NCBI GenBank assembly: GCA_036971615.1
Contig: JAYKKR010000025.1
Span: 1-64,000, forward strand
From: Amyloporia xantha
Taxonomy: Eukaryota > Basidiomycota > Agaricomycetes > Polyporales > Adustoporiaceae
DNA length: 64,000 bases
Reading direction: 5' to 3'
Below the pieces are notes generated by a model. The model was not told where the DNA came from and made no database searches. It was given only the letters and a program-made list of their open reading frames with translations. Each line of letters opens with the position of its first letter. The first letter of the stretch is position 1. Shown in pieces: positions 12,015 through 23,242 of the stretch. A program made the position numbers and the translations under genes.

Positions 12015-12195
12015 CATCAGGAAAAACACTTTTGCTCTAGGTTCACCTGGGTCACTCTGGCAAACCTGAGAATTATCAGGTCGTCTCAGGTCATCTCAGG
12101 GTATCCCAGGTCAACCTGAGTTGCTTTGAGCTTCTCTGACGTATCACTAGCTTACTTGCATTGTATAATTTTGTACTTTGAATTATACCATAATA
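12015..12195. repeat. Left terminal inverted repeat and subterminal repeats
   Basis: The terminal 37 bp match the inverted right end. The following 100 bp repeat the words CAGGTC, TCTCAGG and CCTGGG, the usual arrangement of transposase-binding subterminal repeats in CACTA-type elements. Confidence 0.75.
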
Positions 12196-15100
12196 TTACC
12201 AGACGGTTTGATACGTATACAAATCTGTCCAACTATTTACAGCAAATGTAGTAGTTTTGTCAAGAACATTATTAGATGCTAAGCCGTCCATGGCTGTTGC
12301 TCCATGAATTGGAATCAACATACAGCTTTGTCGGATGCTAGAGAGTGGTATAACAGCACCAGCAATGGATCCGTCAGAGCGTAACAGCCGCTTCACAGTG
12401 TACATGTTGTGAGCAGGCTCAGCAGTAGGCTTCAGAGTTGTATACCATTCGACATAAGCCAGAGGATCTTTTGGCCAGCATGACGGAGTTGGTGTATGAT
12501 CTAAACTTTCTGGTAGTTTAAATATCACCCGTACTCGCGCAATGCGTGTTCCTATATCATCAAGTTGAAAATAGACTATCCAATAAACTATTAAATTACG
12601 CACCTTCTAGACCAGTAGCTTCAGCATTTTCCCCATGTAATACCACCACAGTATCGAAACGACCTCCATGACGTGTCCGAGATGATATTGCCTTGACCAC
12701 ATCACACTCCTCCTCTCCGTCATCAAGGCTAGCAGGATGAAACTTGAGAATATGATAGACATCCAGACGATCAAAAGGAAGATGATGCAAAACAGCATTG
12801 CGGATGGACGCTGGATGTGGCAGCAGGGCATTCAAAAACTCTTTGAGATGCGCAGAGAATTCTGGTGCACAATGTTCTTCTTGAATATGTGCGATGCGTT
12901 TGCGGGCCTGGGTTGGAAATTTGGGTAAAGATAGTAGCTTTCCTGTCGCCTTGGCACGCAAAGCCTTGTCTGCATTTGGGGGCCGGTTTTGCTTTGTTTC
13001 CTTCCACGCAATGTAGTTCTGAAATGAGGACATCTTTTCTTGTCGTGACAACCAGCAAGTCATCTGGGGAAACGCATCACGGTGATTGGAGGCGCGCCAT
13101 CCTTCCTTTGCAAAATCAATGTGAAGTCGCTCAAACATCTCTGTATTATAGTTGTCTGTGGTACCCAGATGGCGAATGGATTGGGCGTAGTGGAGCAAAG
13201 AATGGAACTTTGGAATGTTAAAGTCGTCACGCACGCCCGTGTCAATGAAATAAGACTTGTTTTTATGGAACAATTTCAGGGCGTCTTCAAGATATCCCAG
13301 AGTGATGTCGTCATGAGTGCTGTACTGAGCCAGGTAAATGAAGTCCAATAAGGCGCGACAGGCCGTAAGAGCCTTCTTGGGAAAGATGCCAACCAAACAG
13401 CCCAGAAGGATTTTCGCCATATTTTTGCGCTCTGTGCCCGAGATTTGTGACAACGCAGATATGCCATTCATCAGGAAATGTCAAATTTGCCTTAATGTAC
13501 TTATATTGCACTTATCTGTCTTAATAAGAGAATTAAGTGCATTAAGACAAAATTAATACGATCCCTTCACTTTGAAATGGTCTTAAACCAGTCTTAAATG
13601 TCTTAAACAGGACAAAAAGTCGAAAAAAGTGTGATTAAGTGGATAAGTCAAATTTGACATTTGCTGATGTTTTTGAAATGTCGTACACCATAGGTTGGAG
13701 GAAGTGAGCGTATCCTGTAGTCGAGTTCTTCTGCGCTCATAATGCGCGTGCACCAATGGACAAGATGTTTAAAGACACCCTGATATAACTGGTGAAGAAC
13801 GTCGGGAGTGATAGCAGTGTGAATGTCGGTATAGGGAAGACCATTCCAGAATGGTTGGTAGACGCTCCCAGAGACCTCCTGCTCCATGCATAGTTTGTGG
13901 AACTCTCCGTTGTATCAGCCATGCGCTTGGCCTCCTCCACAACACTAGTCGTCCAAGTCTGAGTGCGTAATGGTGAAGGCTTTGGATCTTCAAGCTTGTC
14001 AGCTGGACAGCGACATTTTGGACATGTACCATACTTGGAGCAAGTCACAAGACATTGCTCGGGATAGTCGGCCACATATGCAGCCAAGATTGGATAGACT
14101 CGCCGAATGGCACCATCTCCGCCTGTCATCTCAACCCCTGCTTGCCGGCCTTCAATAACGGAGAAAGAATATGGCGCATTGACTCGTGAAAGAGTCGCTG
14201 ATTGCGTGCACGCTGCTCTTGCTGTGTCAGCTTGCTTCGCGAGATTTTGTCCACCGAAAGATAGCCCAGCAAGACACAGGCATGCTGAGACGGCTTGCGA
14301 CGAATGGATTTAGGCAGGTTGCCAAGAGTGAGATAGATGGGATATGCGGATTTGCCTCCCGTGAATTGTGTCAGCTGTGTCTTGTCTGTCGCTATAATCA
14401 AAGGTGCCAGTGTGGCACCAGGCGGAAGACAACTCTGAATTTCTTGGTCAATACGTAATGATTCACATATCAAAAGGAATACTCACTTGTACAGCGTGCC
14501 ACCATGAGCCTGTCCACATCTCATTGTAAATCCTGTTGGTCCGACTTGCATCAGAGAATATCTTCTTCGGCTTGTAGACCATGTGTTTCGCTAGCCCAGG
14601 ATCTCCCCATAGACATCGCACAGCTTCCACAATGTCTCTGTGACGAATGACATGAATCTCCTGAGGGACGGTCTTTGAAGGCCAAGTGCTTCACATGCCA
14701 CTTCCCTGCACGATCAGGTATACTGTCGACAATCTGATTGAGGGCCCGAGTGTTCTCGTAGGAGAGACCCAGCTTTTCCTTAACCTGTCTCCCCATGTGT
14801 TACATCTTTTCCGCAAAGAATAGAGGGAAAGGAGACCTACACCAGGGATAGCCAACAAGCGATTGAAGGCATTGTGGCCGGGGTTGTCCTTGATCATCCA
14901 ATTTGCAATACGCCAGTCCATCTCCGAGTTGAATGGATAGAAGAAGCCCCTGTCTTTCTCTCCGGAATCTGAGTCGGTGTCTTCATCAACATCCATTCTA
15001 TCCTCCTCTGCATCTTGCCCAAAAGACTTCCGCCATCTCTCATGAAGATTGTCATTCATGCGAATGACCTTGGCTGCCCCAGAGTAGACATCCTCCACTC

Positions 15101-15479
15101 GAGAATCCTCATCATCATCCAGAACACGGGATTGGGCAGCACGAGAGCCATGAGCGAGAGTGGATGGACCAGGGCCTGCCTTTCCGATAGCAGGGTTCTC
15201 CAAAGGGATGAAATGGAATAGATCATTCTCTTCAGATATCTCCTCCATGACATCCGCAACGTCTTCATCTTCATCGGTCTGTGCTTGTCCAACATCCACA
15301 TCTGCCACGACTTCCATGGGTCCCCCCTCCCCTTCCAAGTCCAGTGGGCCGAGGTCCGCAAGCTTTCCACGACGATACCAAGAACATGAGCGGGAACTGG
15401 TGAGATGCGAATTGCAACCTTTCCTAGTGGAGAAATATCGCCCACATGCAGGACAAATGTGATTATCCAGGATGTCCAT
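12196..15479 (-). pseudogene. Plavaka transposase, broken
   Basis: Read on the minus strand from ATG 15479. The N-terminus has a zinc finger (CPACGRYFSTRKGCNSHL), then a long acidic linker and the Plavaka segment NSEMDWRIANWMIKDNPGH. After an intron (about 14785-14840) come [78 protein letters not shown] and MFERLHIDFAKEGWRASNHR. Likely catalytic acidic residues are the Asp of DKTQ, the Asp of TPDVLHQ and the Glu of the EMFERLH segment, by analogy with CACTA transposases. A C-terminal exon ends at 12196 after an intron near 12552-12600. It is inactive as read: frameshifts near 14665, 14130 and 13885, and a MITE (13469-13669) splits the HFKNGISALSQ motif. Confidence 0.88.
13469..13669. mobile_element. 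201-bp MITE inside the transposase
   Basis: The ends are CATCAGGAAATGTCAAATTT and its near-perfect inverse, so terminal inverted repeats are about 25 bp. TT flanks both sides (13467-13468 and 13670-13671). Removing the insert with one TT copy restores the conserved HFKNGISALSQ reading in the host transposase, which proves the borders. The middle is AT-rich with short runs of CTTAAT and TTAAG. It has no coding capacity. Its first ten bases, CATCAGGAAA, are the same as the end of the surrounding Plavaka-like element. Confidence 0.9.
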
Positions 15480-15714
15480 AGAGGAATAATGTCGAGGAGT
15501 TTCAGAAGAGGCTCAGTCGTCAGATTCACGCTGATTACAATAGAGATAACATTGATCATGATTTTCTCTCCGTAGCTTGATAAGCACTAGTACAATAGTA
15601 TTAGATCTGATCCTATCATTTCGTAGTGGTAATACTACACCTACACAACAAGAATAATGCATTATTCATCTATACCACACTCACTTCAACCCCAGAGTCG
15701 GAACAAATGGCCGG
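15480..15714. other. Transposase upstream region
   Basis: AT-rich non-coding sequence between the transposase start and the minisatellite; probably carries the minus-strand transposase promoter. Confidence 0.35.
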
Positions 15715-17727
15715 GTGCAGAAATCCCCAATCGACGGGCGGGGTGGAGGAATCGACGGCGGAGTGTTACTAGAGTCAACAGCGGGCTGGAGGAATCGCAG
15801 CGAGGAGACACGCGCGTTGGCAGGGTGGAGGAATCGACGGCAGGCTGTATGAATCAACGGTGGAGGAATTCGCGGAGGGCCGACGTGAGCCAGGTGCACG
15901 AGTCGACGGGCAGGGGCAGGTGCACGAGTCGACGGGCAGGGGCTGGGTTTGACGGGCGGGTGTGCGAATCGACGGGCGGGGGCTAGAATGGACAGGTGCA
16001 GGTGCGAATCGACAGGCGCAAGCTCGAATCAATGGGTGGGGGCTCGAGCCGATGAGTGGGGGCTCGAATCAACAGGCGTGGGGTAGCCAGCGGGCTTGAA
16101 TCGATGGGCGCAGGCTCGAATCAATGGGTGGGACCACGAATCGACAGCCGGGGGCGCCAGTCGAAGGGCGCGGGTCTCGTTGTCGGCCCTTGCTCTCGCT
16201 TTCCTTCGTCGGCCCTCCTCCTCGCTCTCAATCCTTGCCTCCTCCCGCTCACCATCCACCGGCTGCTGGGCGACTTCCCCTCCCTTCCCCTCCCTCCCTT
16301 TCCTTTTCCCTTTCCCTGTCCCCTTCCCTTCCTAGACGGCCAGGATCGAACAATGGTGCAAACGAAACGATGGAGGGGTGTCGAACCGGACAGCGAGGCG
16401 AGCAGGCGGACAGCAAGGCGAGCAGGCGGACAGCGAGGCGAGCAGACGGACGGCCGGGCAAGCAGACAGACGGCGCGCGAACACGACGGGCGCGGGGCAG
16501 GGCGGAAACAGACGGCCGGGGTGGATTCGACGGAGGGGCGTCGAATCGAACAGCGGGGTGTCAAATCGAGCGGCGAGGGCTCACCCGAGTGGCGGGGCAT
16601 AGAATCGAGGGGCGGGGTGTAGGTACCAACGGCGGGGTGTCGAATCGAGCAGCGAGAGCTCGATTCGAGTGGCGGGGCGTAGAATCGAGGGGCGGGCGTA
16701 GGTACCAACGGCGGGGGCTCGAATCGAGCGGCGGGGGCTTGAGTGCGGAAACAGACGGCCGGGGTGGATTCGACGGAGGGGCGTCGAGTCGAACAGCGGG
16801 GAGTCAAATCAAGCGGAGGGGGCGTATTCGACGAGCAGCGTGCTGTGCAGGCTCGAGTCGGTCGGTGGGGGCTCGCTTCGACGAGCGCGAGCGCGAATCG
16901 AGCGGCGGGTGCTCAAATCGACGGACGGCGTAGACGGGGCGCCGGAAGCGAACAGCAGCGAGGGAGAGGAGAGTAGGGGGATGCACCGGCGATGTTGGCA
17001 GGTTCAAGTTGGCCGCAGGGCGTGCAGGCGCTGAGCTATGCTGTCCAGGGCTTGCGCAGAGGAGCGCGTAGGGCTCGACGACGGACGTGGCTCGAGTCGG
17101 TCGGTGGGGGCTCGCTTCGACGGCTGGGGCTCGAGTCGACGGGCGCGAGCGCAAATCGACGGCTGGGGGCTCGCTTCGACGGCTGGGGCTCGATTCGACG
17201 AGCGGGAGCGCGAATCGAGCGGCGGGTGCTCAAATCGACAGACGGGGGCGCGAGTCGAGCGGCGGGGCGTCGAATCAACCGGCAGGGGCTCGGTTCGAGC
17301 AGCAGGGCCTGGAGTCGAGCGGCGGGGGCGCGAATCGACCGGCGGGGCCTTGAGTCGACCGGCGGGGCGTCGAATCGACCGGCAGGGGCTCGATTCGAGC
17401 AGCAGGGCCTGGAGTCGAGCGGCGGGGGTCGAATTGAGTGGCGGGGTGTCGAATCGACAGGCGGGGGCGCGAGTCGAAAGGCGGGGGCTCGAATTGACCG
17501 GTGGGGGTGGGCACCAACAGCGGGGCCACGAATCGAGCGGCCGCGAGGGTATTCAACGGGCGTTGGGCGGATGCGAGCGTCGGGGGCGCGAATCAACGGT
17601 GAGGGGTGGGAATCGACGGGGTGGGCGCGAATCGACCGGCGGGGCGTCGAAGCGAGTGGCAGGGCGTCGAATCGACCGGCGGGGGAGGTATTCGATGAGC
17701 GGCGGGGGGCTGAGACCAACGGCTAGT
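15715..17727. repeat. CpG-rich 20-bp minisatellite array
   Basis: The array is built on a unit close to GGCGGGGCGTCGAATCGACC, about 20 bp. The unit is clearest at 17300-17720, where some 20 imperfect copies follow each other. Non-unit blocks interrupt it: a pyrimidine-rich stretch near 16180-16340, an AGCGAGGCGAGCAGGCGGAC sub-repeat near 16390-16470, and unique sequence near 16930-17090. Higher-order copies exist, for example the block starting GAAACAGACGGCCGG at 16506 and 16747. Every unit carries several CpG sites, unlike the AT-rich DNA on both sides. Long open frames in it are by-products of the repeat. Confidence 0.85.
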
Positions 17728-18046
17728 AGATATTGCACTTACCTGAATGCCCTTCCCTTGCACCCTGCTTCTCCTTCTCCCCTCCCTGCCTCCTATTTCG
17801 ATATGTATCCTGTTGAGGATACAAGCGGGCGTGAGCCGCGAGCGAGCGGCTGCGGCGATGACGGCGGGGTGATCTATGCAGTATACAGACGACGAGCGGG
17901 AGATCGACGTGCTGTCGAAAAGACGGCGAGAACAGCTCGCGTGAAAGCAGACTAGTGAAGACGGCGCGCTGGCGCCAGCGCAGTAGTGAACACTGAAGAA
18001 AGAGTGTTCCGCACAAGGGGTAGGGAGGGCAGCGCGAGTATGCCTT
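17728..18046. other. Spacer between minisatellite and palindrome
   Basis: About 320 bp with no recognised gene. It lies upstream of the TET/JBP gene and may belong to its promoter region. Confidence 0.35.
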
Positions 18047-18086
18047 CCCGAATAGGCAGCGTGCCATGGCACGCTGCCTATTCGGG
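18047..18086. repeat. Perfect 40-bp palindrome
   Basis: The left arm CCCGAATAGGCAGCGTGCCA is exactly complementary to the next 20 bases, with no spacer. A second, slightly imperfect inverted repeat (AACGCGAAGTT/AACTTGCGCGTT) follows within 30 bp. The pair lies 87 bp before the start codon of the TET/JBP gene. Confidence 0.9.
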
Positions 18087-18172
18087 CACGTCCAACGCGA
18101 AGTTCAACTTGCGCGTTGATCGTTCGACGTTCGCGTTCCTCTGTTACTCGCTGCGTGGGCCTCAGCTCTACG

Positions 18173-21100
18173 ATGCCACACACACAGGCTGGTCTCTCAT
18201 TGTCACATTCCGATGCTGATGTTCTTATCAACTATCTTGTGGCTCAACGGGATTCTCATGGTCTCCCACTGCAGGTCTCTGCAGTGCTATCCCGGCTTGA
18301 AGCTTTGAGCAACAATGACCTACTAGTGCCGGTTGCCTTGCCTGTTCTGGAATCACTTAGACATCCTTGTTATCCTACACCCTCAGCCTCTCCTGGGCCT
18401 GAGCCCTCTCACTGTGAAGTGGTTCATCTGGAATCCCAACCTCCATCTTCTGTTCTGCCCCCCGACTCCGGTGATCTCTTGACTCCAAGGCTGGCCGCAT
18501 TGTCGCCGGTGAGTACAGCTGCTCAGTGAATGTCTATATGATCTCATCACACATACTTCTTCCAGGCCCCAAGTTCGTTAATGCCTCCTGTTGGGCCCGA
18601 TTCACCTCCGCGCAAGCGACGCAAAAGAACACAACAGGCCTCTGTTCAGGGCCCCTTAATGGTGTCTGACGTCTGTCGTGGTGGGTTCCCTATCCCACCT
18701 AATCCTTCTGCCAGAGCTCAGGAGGGCGAGCACTCGGTGGAGGAGGGATATTCTGTGCGTGCGAAGTGGAGAGTTGCGAAGCGACCAGCAGTTGTCAAAG
18801 CGCGTGTTGCCAAGACTGCTGTTGAGCTCATCTCGCATCTCTCACAAGGTCCCCGGAGTAATCTGGACAGTCCCGAATGTCAGGAGTGGATTGCCCACAT
18901 GAAAAAGATGATAGAGGGGCGAATGTGGAAGGAGTTTGAGGGCGTATATGTTACGAATGATCTGTGGTCGCTCGTGAGGCGAGTCTCTCAAGTGGAGCGT
19001 ATGAAGACTGGGGTGGATTACCTTTCTATTATGTCCAAGATTGAGCTTGCAGCGAAGATTCAGAGGTACGCCAGTGTGCTCTTATTTCTTTTCGTTCTTA
19101 TCTCATTCTCCATCCAGCATGATGGCTCACAATGCCAGTCTAGATGTTCAAACCATATATACGACCAAAATTGCTGGACAACAAGATGCTCCTGCAAAAC
19201 GGACATTTGAGACTTGGGTTGCCCAAGGCAACAAGTTTGCAGCACTGGCTGGGGCGGGTATGTTGGTCTGCTTGTCTTATTTGAAAATAGTCTTATGCCA
19301 TGTTCAGGTTCTGTCTACTTGCTCATGATTGTTGCTGCGAGAGACAAACAGCGAGATATTTGTCGTGCCCCTATCCGCAAATCTACAACATGTGTAACAT
19401 GCTTCGGTTCCCCAAAGCTGGTAAGATACTCCTGGTTGTCATCTCTCTTTCTTCTAGATCACTTATCGTGCATTGTTAGACACCGATGTTGGACGGGATG
19501 TGATTGATCGGTTGATACCTTTGGTCGCTCATCTGCGAGCAACCATTCCTTTGCGTATATCAACCGTCTTGTCCATGGTCATTTTGCGGGAATGCAACCT
19601 ACCCATGGAGTTAGACTGTCGCAATTTGGATCATACGGATATTTTTTTTGACAAGTTGAGACAAAAGTATGTCTTGCTTTCTTATGGTGATATAATTTCT
19701 CATGTCTATGCCAGCGTTTTCAATGCTCTGAAAAGGGACCGGAACACATGGGCATCCTGTCTGACACCCATCTCTGCTGCCGACGCTCCTCTCTCTCTAC
19801 ACATTCTGGGACACAGTCTTCTTGAATCTGGTGCTATTACTGATGGCCCGCCTTCACCCTGCTCTGACTCCGAAGACGAACATGATATACAAAGTGACAA
19901 CAATGATGCGCTTTTCGCCATGCAAGATGAAGACTTATATGGTCAGTTCTATTATCCTGATGCTACAAACACAAACTACTGCGTCCTCAATACCCATTTT
20001 GACCTCTCCGCATCTGAACTTGGGCGTGAGCCATATGGAAGAGGCAATCCTCAGGCACGTTTGAGCTGGACCAATAAGCAAAGGGCTTTGGCAGCAAAAG
20101 CCCCAGTCGCAAATGGTTTAGATGAATTTGCGAACAAAGTGAGTTCTTCCCTTGACTGTTTTCTCCATTATTCTAATTCCTTCAATCCAGATGGAGAGCC
20201 ATTACAACAAGAAAGGTGTGCGGAAGGCAGATAGTGATTATATTCACATGTCGCATGAAATGTTGGCTGAGTGCGTCAACAAGATAAACCAATCGAGCAT
20301 CTTTCTGACTTTTTCATAGCAAGGAGATTGATATCCGCTGTTCGGATGGCAGCTTATTGGCCTTTATCGCATCTGACATGCCAGCAACCATGCGTGAAAG
20401 CCTTACCCGCAATATTCGCACCGCTTTATTGGTCGAGGGCCGTGATGGATTTGTTCTCACGCACAAAGACAGTTCTGAAGAAGGAAGTAACCATGGGTTT
20501 CCTTGTCTGCACTTTTCTTGGTATGCCCGCAATGTTACTCGCGTGAGGATGACTTTTCTTTCTCTACCAAATATGTTGCTCACATTGTTGATAGGGAGAA
20601 GACGCACCACAGGATGTGCATCCTCTGAACCTGCGGCGCACAGGTACCTCCCAAACCAACCATCAGCAATTCTCTGCATACGTCTCCAAAGAGCGCGAAC
20701 AACATGAATATGAGTATGAAAACTTGTGCAACGCTTTTCAGGAATTCTTTGATTGGATGCGTGCCAAGGTAAGCCATCATTTCTCATTGCCTATATAAGC
20801 TCATGCAATGTCAATAGCTTGAAGCACGTTTGCCTGACGTATGCAAGACATTGTCTGTGTTTGTGGATGCGTTGCCTGGCCGAGAGACATCTGCGTGTCA
20901 TCCATTTGGTGGCTTTGTTCTCAATGTCAATGTGGCCACCCATGGACACAGAGATGTCAAGGATCTTGCAGCTTGTTTGGTCCTGGCTATTGGAGATTAT
21001 CAAGGCGGAGAGTTATGTTTGGCTGAGCCGGGCTTAGTGATCCCACTACGCAATGGAGATCTGGTTGTTTTTCCGTCAGGCAAGATCACTCATTTTAACT

Positions 21101-21231
21101 TGCATTATAGTGGTCAACGGGCATCTATTGTACTTCATTCTGACGGTGCAGGAGCCAAGTACAGTGAGAATCTGGGTGGTTGGAGAGATCATGGACATAT
21201 GCATTCGTCGTGGAATTTGTCTACTTTGTAG
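18173..21231 (+). CDS. TET/JBP-type 2-oxoglutarate/Fe(II) dioxygenase, transposon cargo
   Basis: TET/JBP enzymes oxidise 5-methylcytosine or thymine in DNA in the nucleus. A ten-exon model reads without a break: exons 18173-18508, 18566-19065, 19118-19257, 19308-19420, 19458-19666, 19715-20138, 20191-20270, 20320-20542, 20595-20768 and 20818-21231. The total is 2613 nt, giving 870 residues. All nine introns are 37-57 bp with GT and AG borders, and phases match. The C-terminal catalytic domain contains HPFGGFVLNVNVATHGHRDV, with the iron-binding H-x-D as His777 and Asp779; GGELCLAEPGLVIPLRNGD follows; then ITHFNLHYSGQRAS, with the distal iron ligand probably His825 and the 2-oxoglutarate-binding Arg834. 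This matches basidiomycete TET/JBP proteins found next to transposons. The long N-terminal part has a basic, nuclear-signal-like PPRKRRKRTQ and no domain I can name. Substrate base is not predictable from sequence. Confidence 0.88.
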
Positions 21232-21329
21232 TTTCACACGTGACAACAAATAAACACGCATGATCACATGTCACTTCTTGTCTTTCTTCCGTCACCACCC
21301 TTGTGTCTTGCCACCGTTTCTCTCATTCA

Positions 21330-23242
21330 ATGGCTGCCAAAAAAAAGCGTGCAGCTGCACGCAAAACTTCATCTACTTCTGCTAAGGCATCTAAAGGCAA
21401 AGAACCTCAAAACCCGACAGCCTCTGAGTCATCCACACCTGCCCCGTCAGAGTCGTCTGGCCTGACAGCAGAAGAAAAAGCTCTGTTCAAGAAGCTTCAG
21501 GCTAAGTCGCAGAATGCTGCAGCTGCATTGCGCCAGAAGGAAGATGAAGGCCTGTTCCATTTCCGTGAGATTGCATTGCTGTATTGATTTCTGGTGTAGG
21601 TATTCGCAAACGCAACGCAGAGATGCTTGCACAAGATGACGACAGTGACAACAATGATGGCAATGGTTCACAGCAAGGACAAAGGAAGAAACAAAAAAGT
21701 GCTGGGGAAGATAATCTGGATGATGTTGAGCGTGACATGGCAAAGCAGTTGGGTGGACACAATTCAGATGATGACGGTGAGAATTATTTGCATTTGGATC
21801 TTCCTATTATCAATCATCTATTTTCTCAGAGGACGGAGAGAATGGAGGCCACAACAAGGAGAAGGAGGATGACAACAATGAGCCTGGGGTTGATGACGTG
21901 TATGAAGTAGATGACCCCAACCATCCGTCCAATATTCCTATGGATGAAGAAGATAACGGAGTACGTGTCAGTTGTTTTCATTCCAATCTTGCATTGGCTG
22001 AGCTTTGACAGATTCAGATCAGTGAGGATGGCAGAGAGGCGTCTTCTCATAGACAGCGTGCCCGATCATTGGCCTCGTCACGCATGTCTTCTCGTGCATC
22101 TTCTCCAATCTCACACAGGACCAAGGTCACCATGAATGATTTCACATTGTCGACAGGTAATCTTGCTGTCTTGTCCAAAAGCATCACCCGTGAACGCATT
22201 GCCCTTGTCGACGGATTTCCGACAAACACTGATCTATTTTGCTGGGAGTCTGTGCAGACTGCTGGTGCCAGTGCTTCATCTTTGCAAAGAGGAGTGGAGG
22301 AAGCTAACACTAATGTCGACTTGCGGGATAATCTCATCACTTACGTTAAGTTTATTTCATGAATCCTTTTTCAACATATATTAACTGATGCATTCCGTAG
22401 GCTGGATACGGTATGACTGCACTGCGAGGGGATCTCAAAAGCAAAAGCAAACTCAAGATCAATGGTCATTATGGCATCACGCCTCAGACGCCAGCTGCTA
22501 CTGTGCAAAATACTGTTCGCTGGCTGCTGGAAAAGTCCAACTTCATGTACGGTGGAATGGAGATTGCGGTGAGCATAAATATAATAATTCTCAAATCATA
22601 GACTCATCACAATGTTGTCAACAGGATCAGACCGTTGATCGTCAGCAGCCCTTTTCACATCCTATTCTCACAGATATCATTCGTCAACAATGGTTTGGAA
22701 GGGGTAAGGCAGATGTACGTGCGTATCAGAAGATGGTTTCTCAGAAGATGGTCTTTGGGCGTATCATTGTGCTTGTGGTCACAGCGGTATGGGGTTTCTT
22801 CATGTACTAATATGTTAATGCCTTAACTGATTGGAACACACTGGCAGGTGGAATGCGCAATCATGGAATTTGAGACAGGCATACAACGTCAGATATCCTT
22901 CAGTGATGATATCATGAGTACAAGGTAGTTGCGCTCAGTGTTTCACATCCTCATGGCTGACAAGAATATCTGTATAGATATCACGCAAACTGGAAGGCCT
23001 GGCTTAAAGTGGAAAAAGGCAGTCCTAACTGGATCACTATGCTTCAGATGGATATGTTTACGGATATTGTGTAAGTTCATGCCTTTAACATATCTATTTT
23101 CTGACATTCAAGTTTGCGCAGGACATCTGTGAACAAGGCGCATTTACATCTGGCCATTGATAATGACAACCTTGACGATCTGAACTTTGCCCTGTTAGAG
23201 GCCAAGGCTGGGCTTGGCAGAGATGAGGGCAGAGATGAATGA
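21330..23242 (+). CDS. Coiled-coil/acidic protein with DUF6532-like C-terminus, transposon cargo
   Basis: Starts at ATG 21330, 98 bp after the TET/JBP stop, same strand. Nine exons: 21330-21564, 21600-21776, 21830-21960, 22012-22344, 22401-22568, 22625-22786, 22848-22924, 22978-23070 and 23122-23242. They sum to 1497 nt (498 residues) with matching phases, so the gene looks intact. The N-terminus is Lys/Arg/Ala-rich (MAAKKKRAAARKTS) with a short helical stretch LTAEEKALFKKLQAKSQNAA. Next comes an acidic, Asn-rich region and an RARSLASSRMSSRASS segment. Residues about 290-460 (HPILTDIIRQQWFGRGKADV, VVTAVECAIMEFETGIQR, ISFSDDIMSTRYHANWKAWL) resemble DUF6532, a basidiomycete domain of unknown function common near transposons. 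I infer a nuclear partner of the dioxygenase or transposase; there is no direct evidence for that. Confidence 0.75.

Noticed and set aside
15715..17727. CRISPR-like array
   Set aside because: There is no alternation of constant repeats and unique spacers; units are contiguous and imperfect, and the host is a fungus.
16056..17955. Long open frames (up to 305 codons) on both strands
   Set aside because: They lie in the 20-bp GC-rich minisatellite. The repeat contains almost no stop triplets in any frame and the translations are Arg/Gly/Ser or Pro/Arg/Ser mixtures without any domain.
18040..18100. Palindrome as terminal repeat of another nested element
   Set aside because: The arms are contiguous with no internal sequence, and the TET/JBP gene and minisatellite both lie within the same CATCAGG-ended borders.
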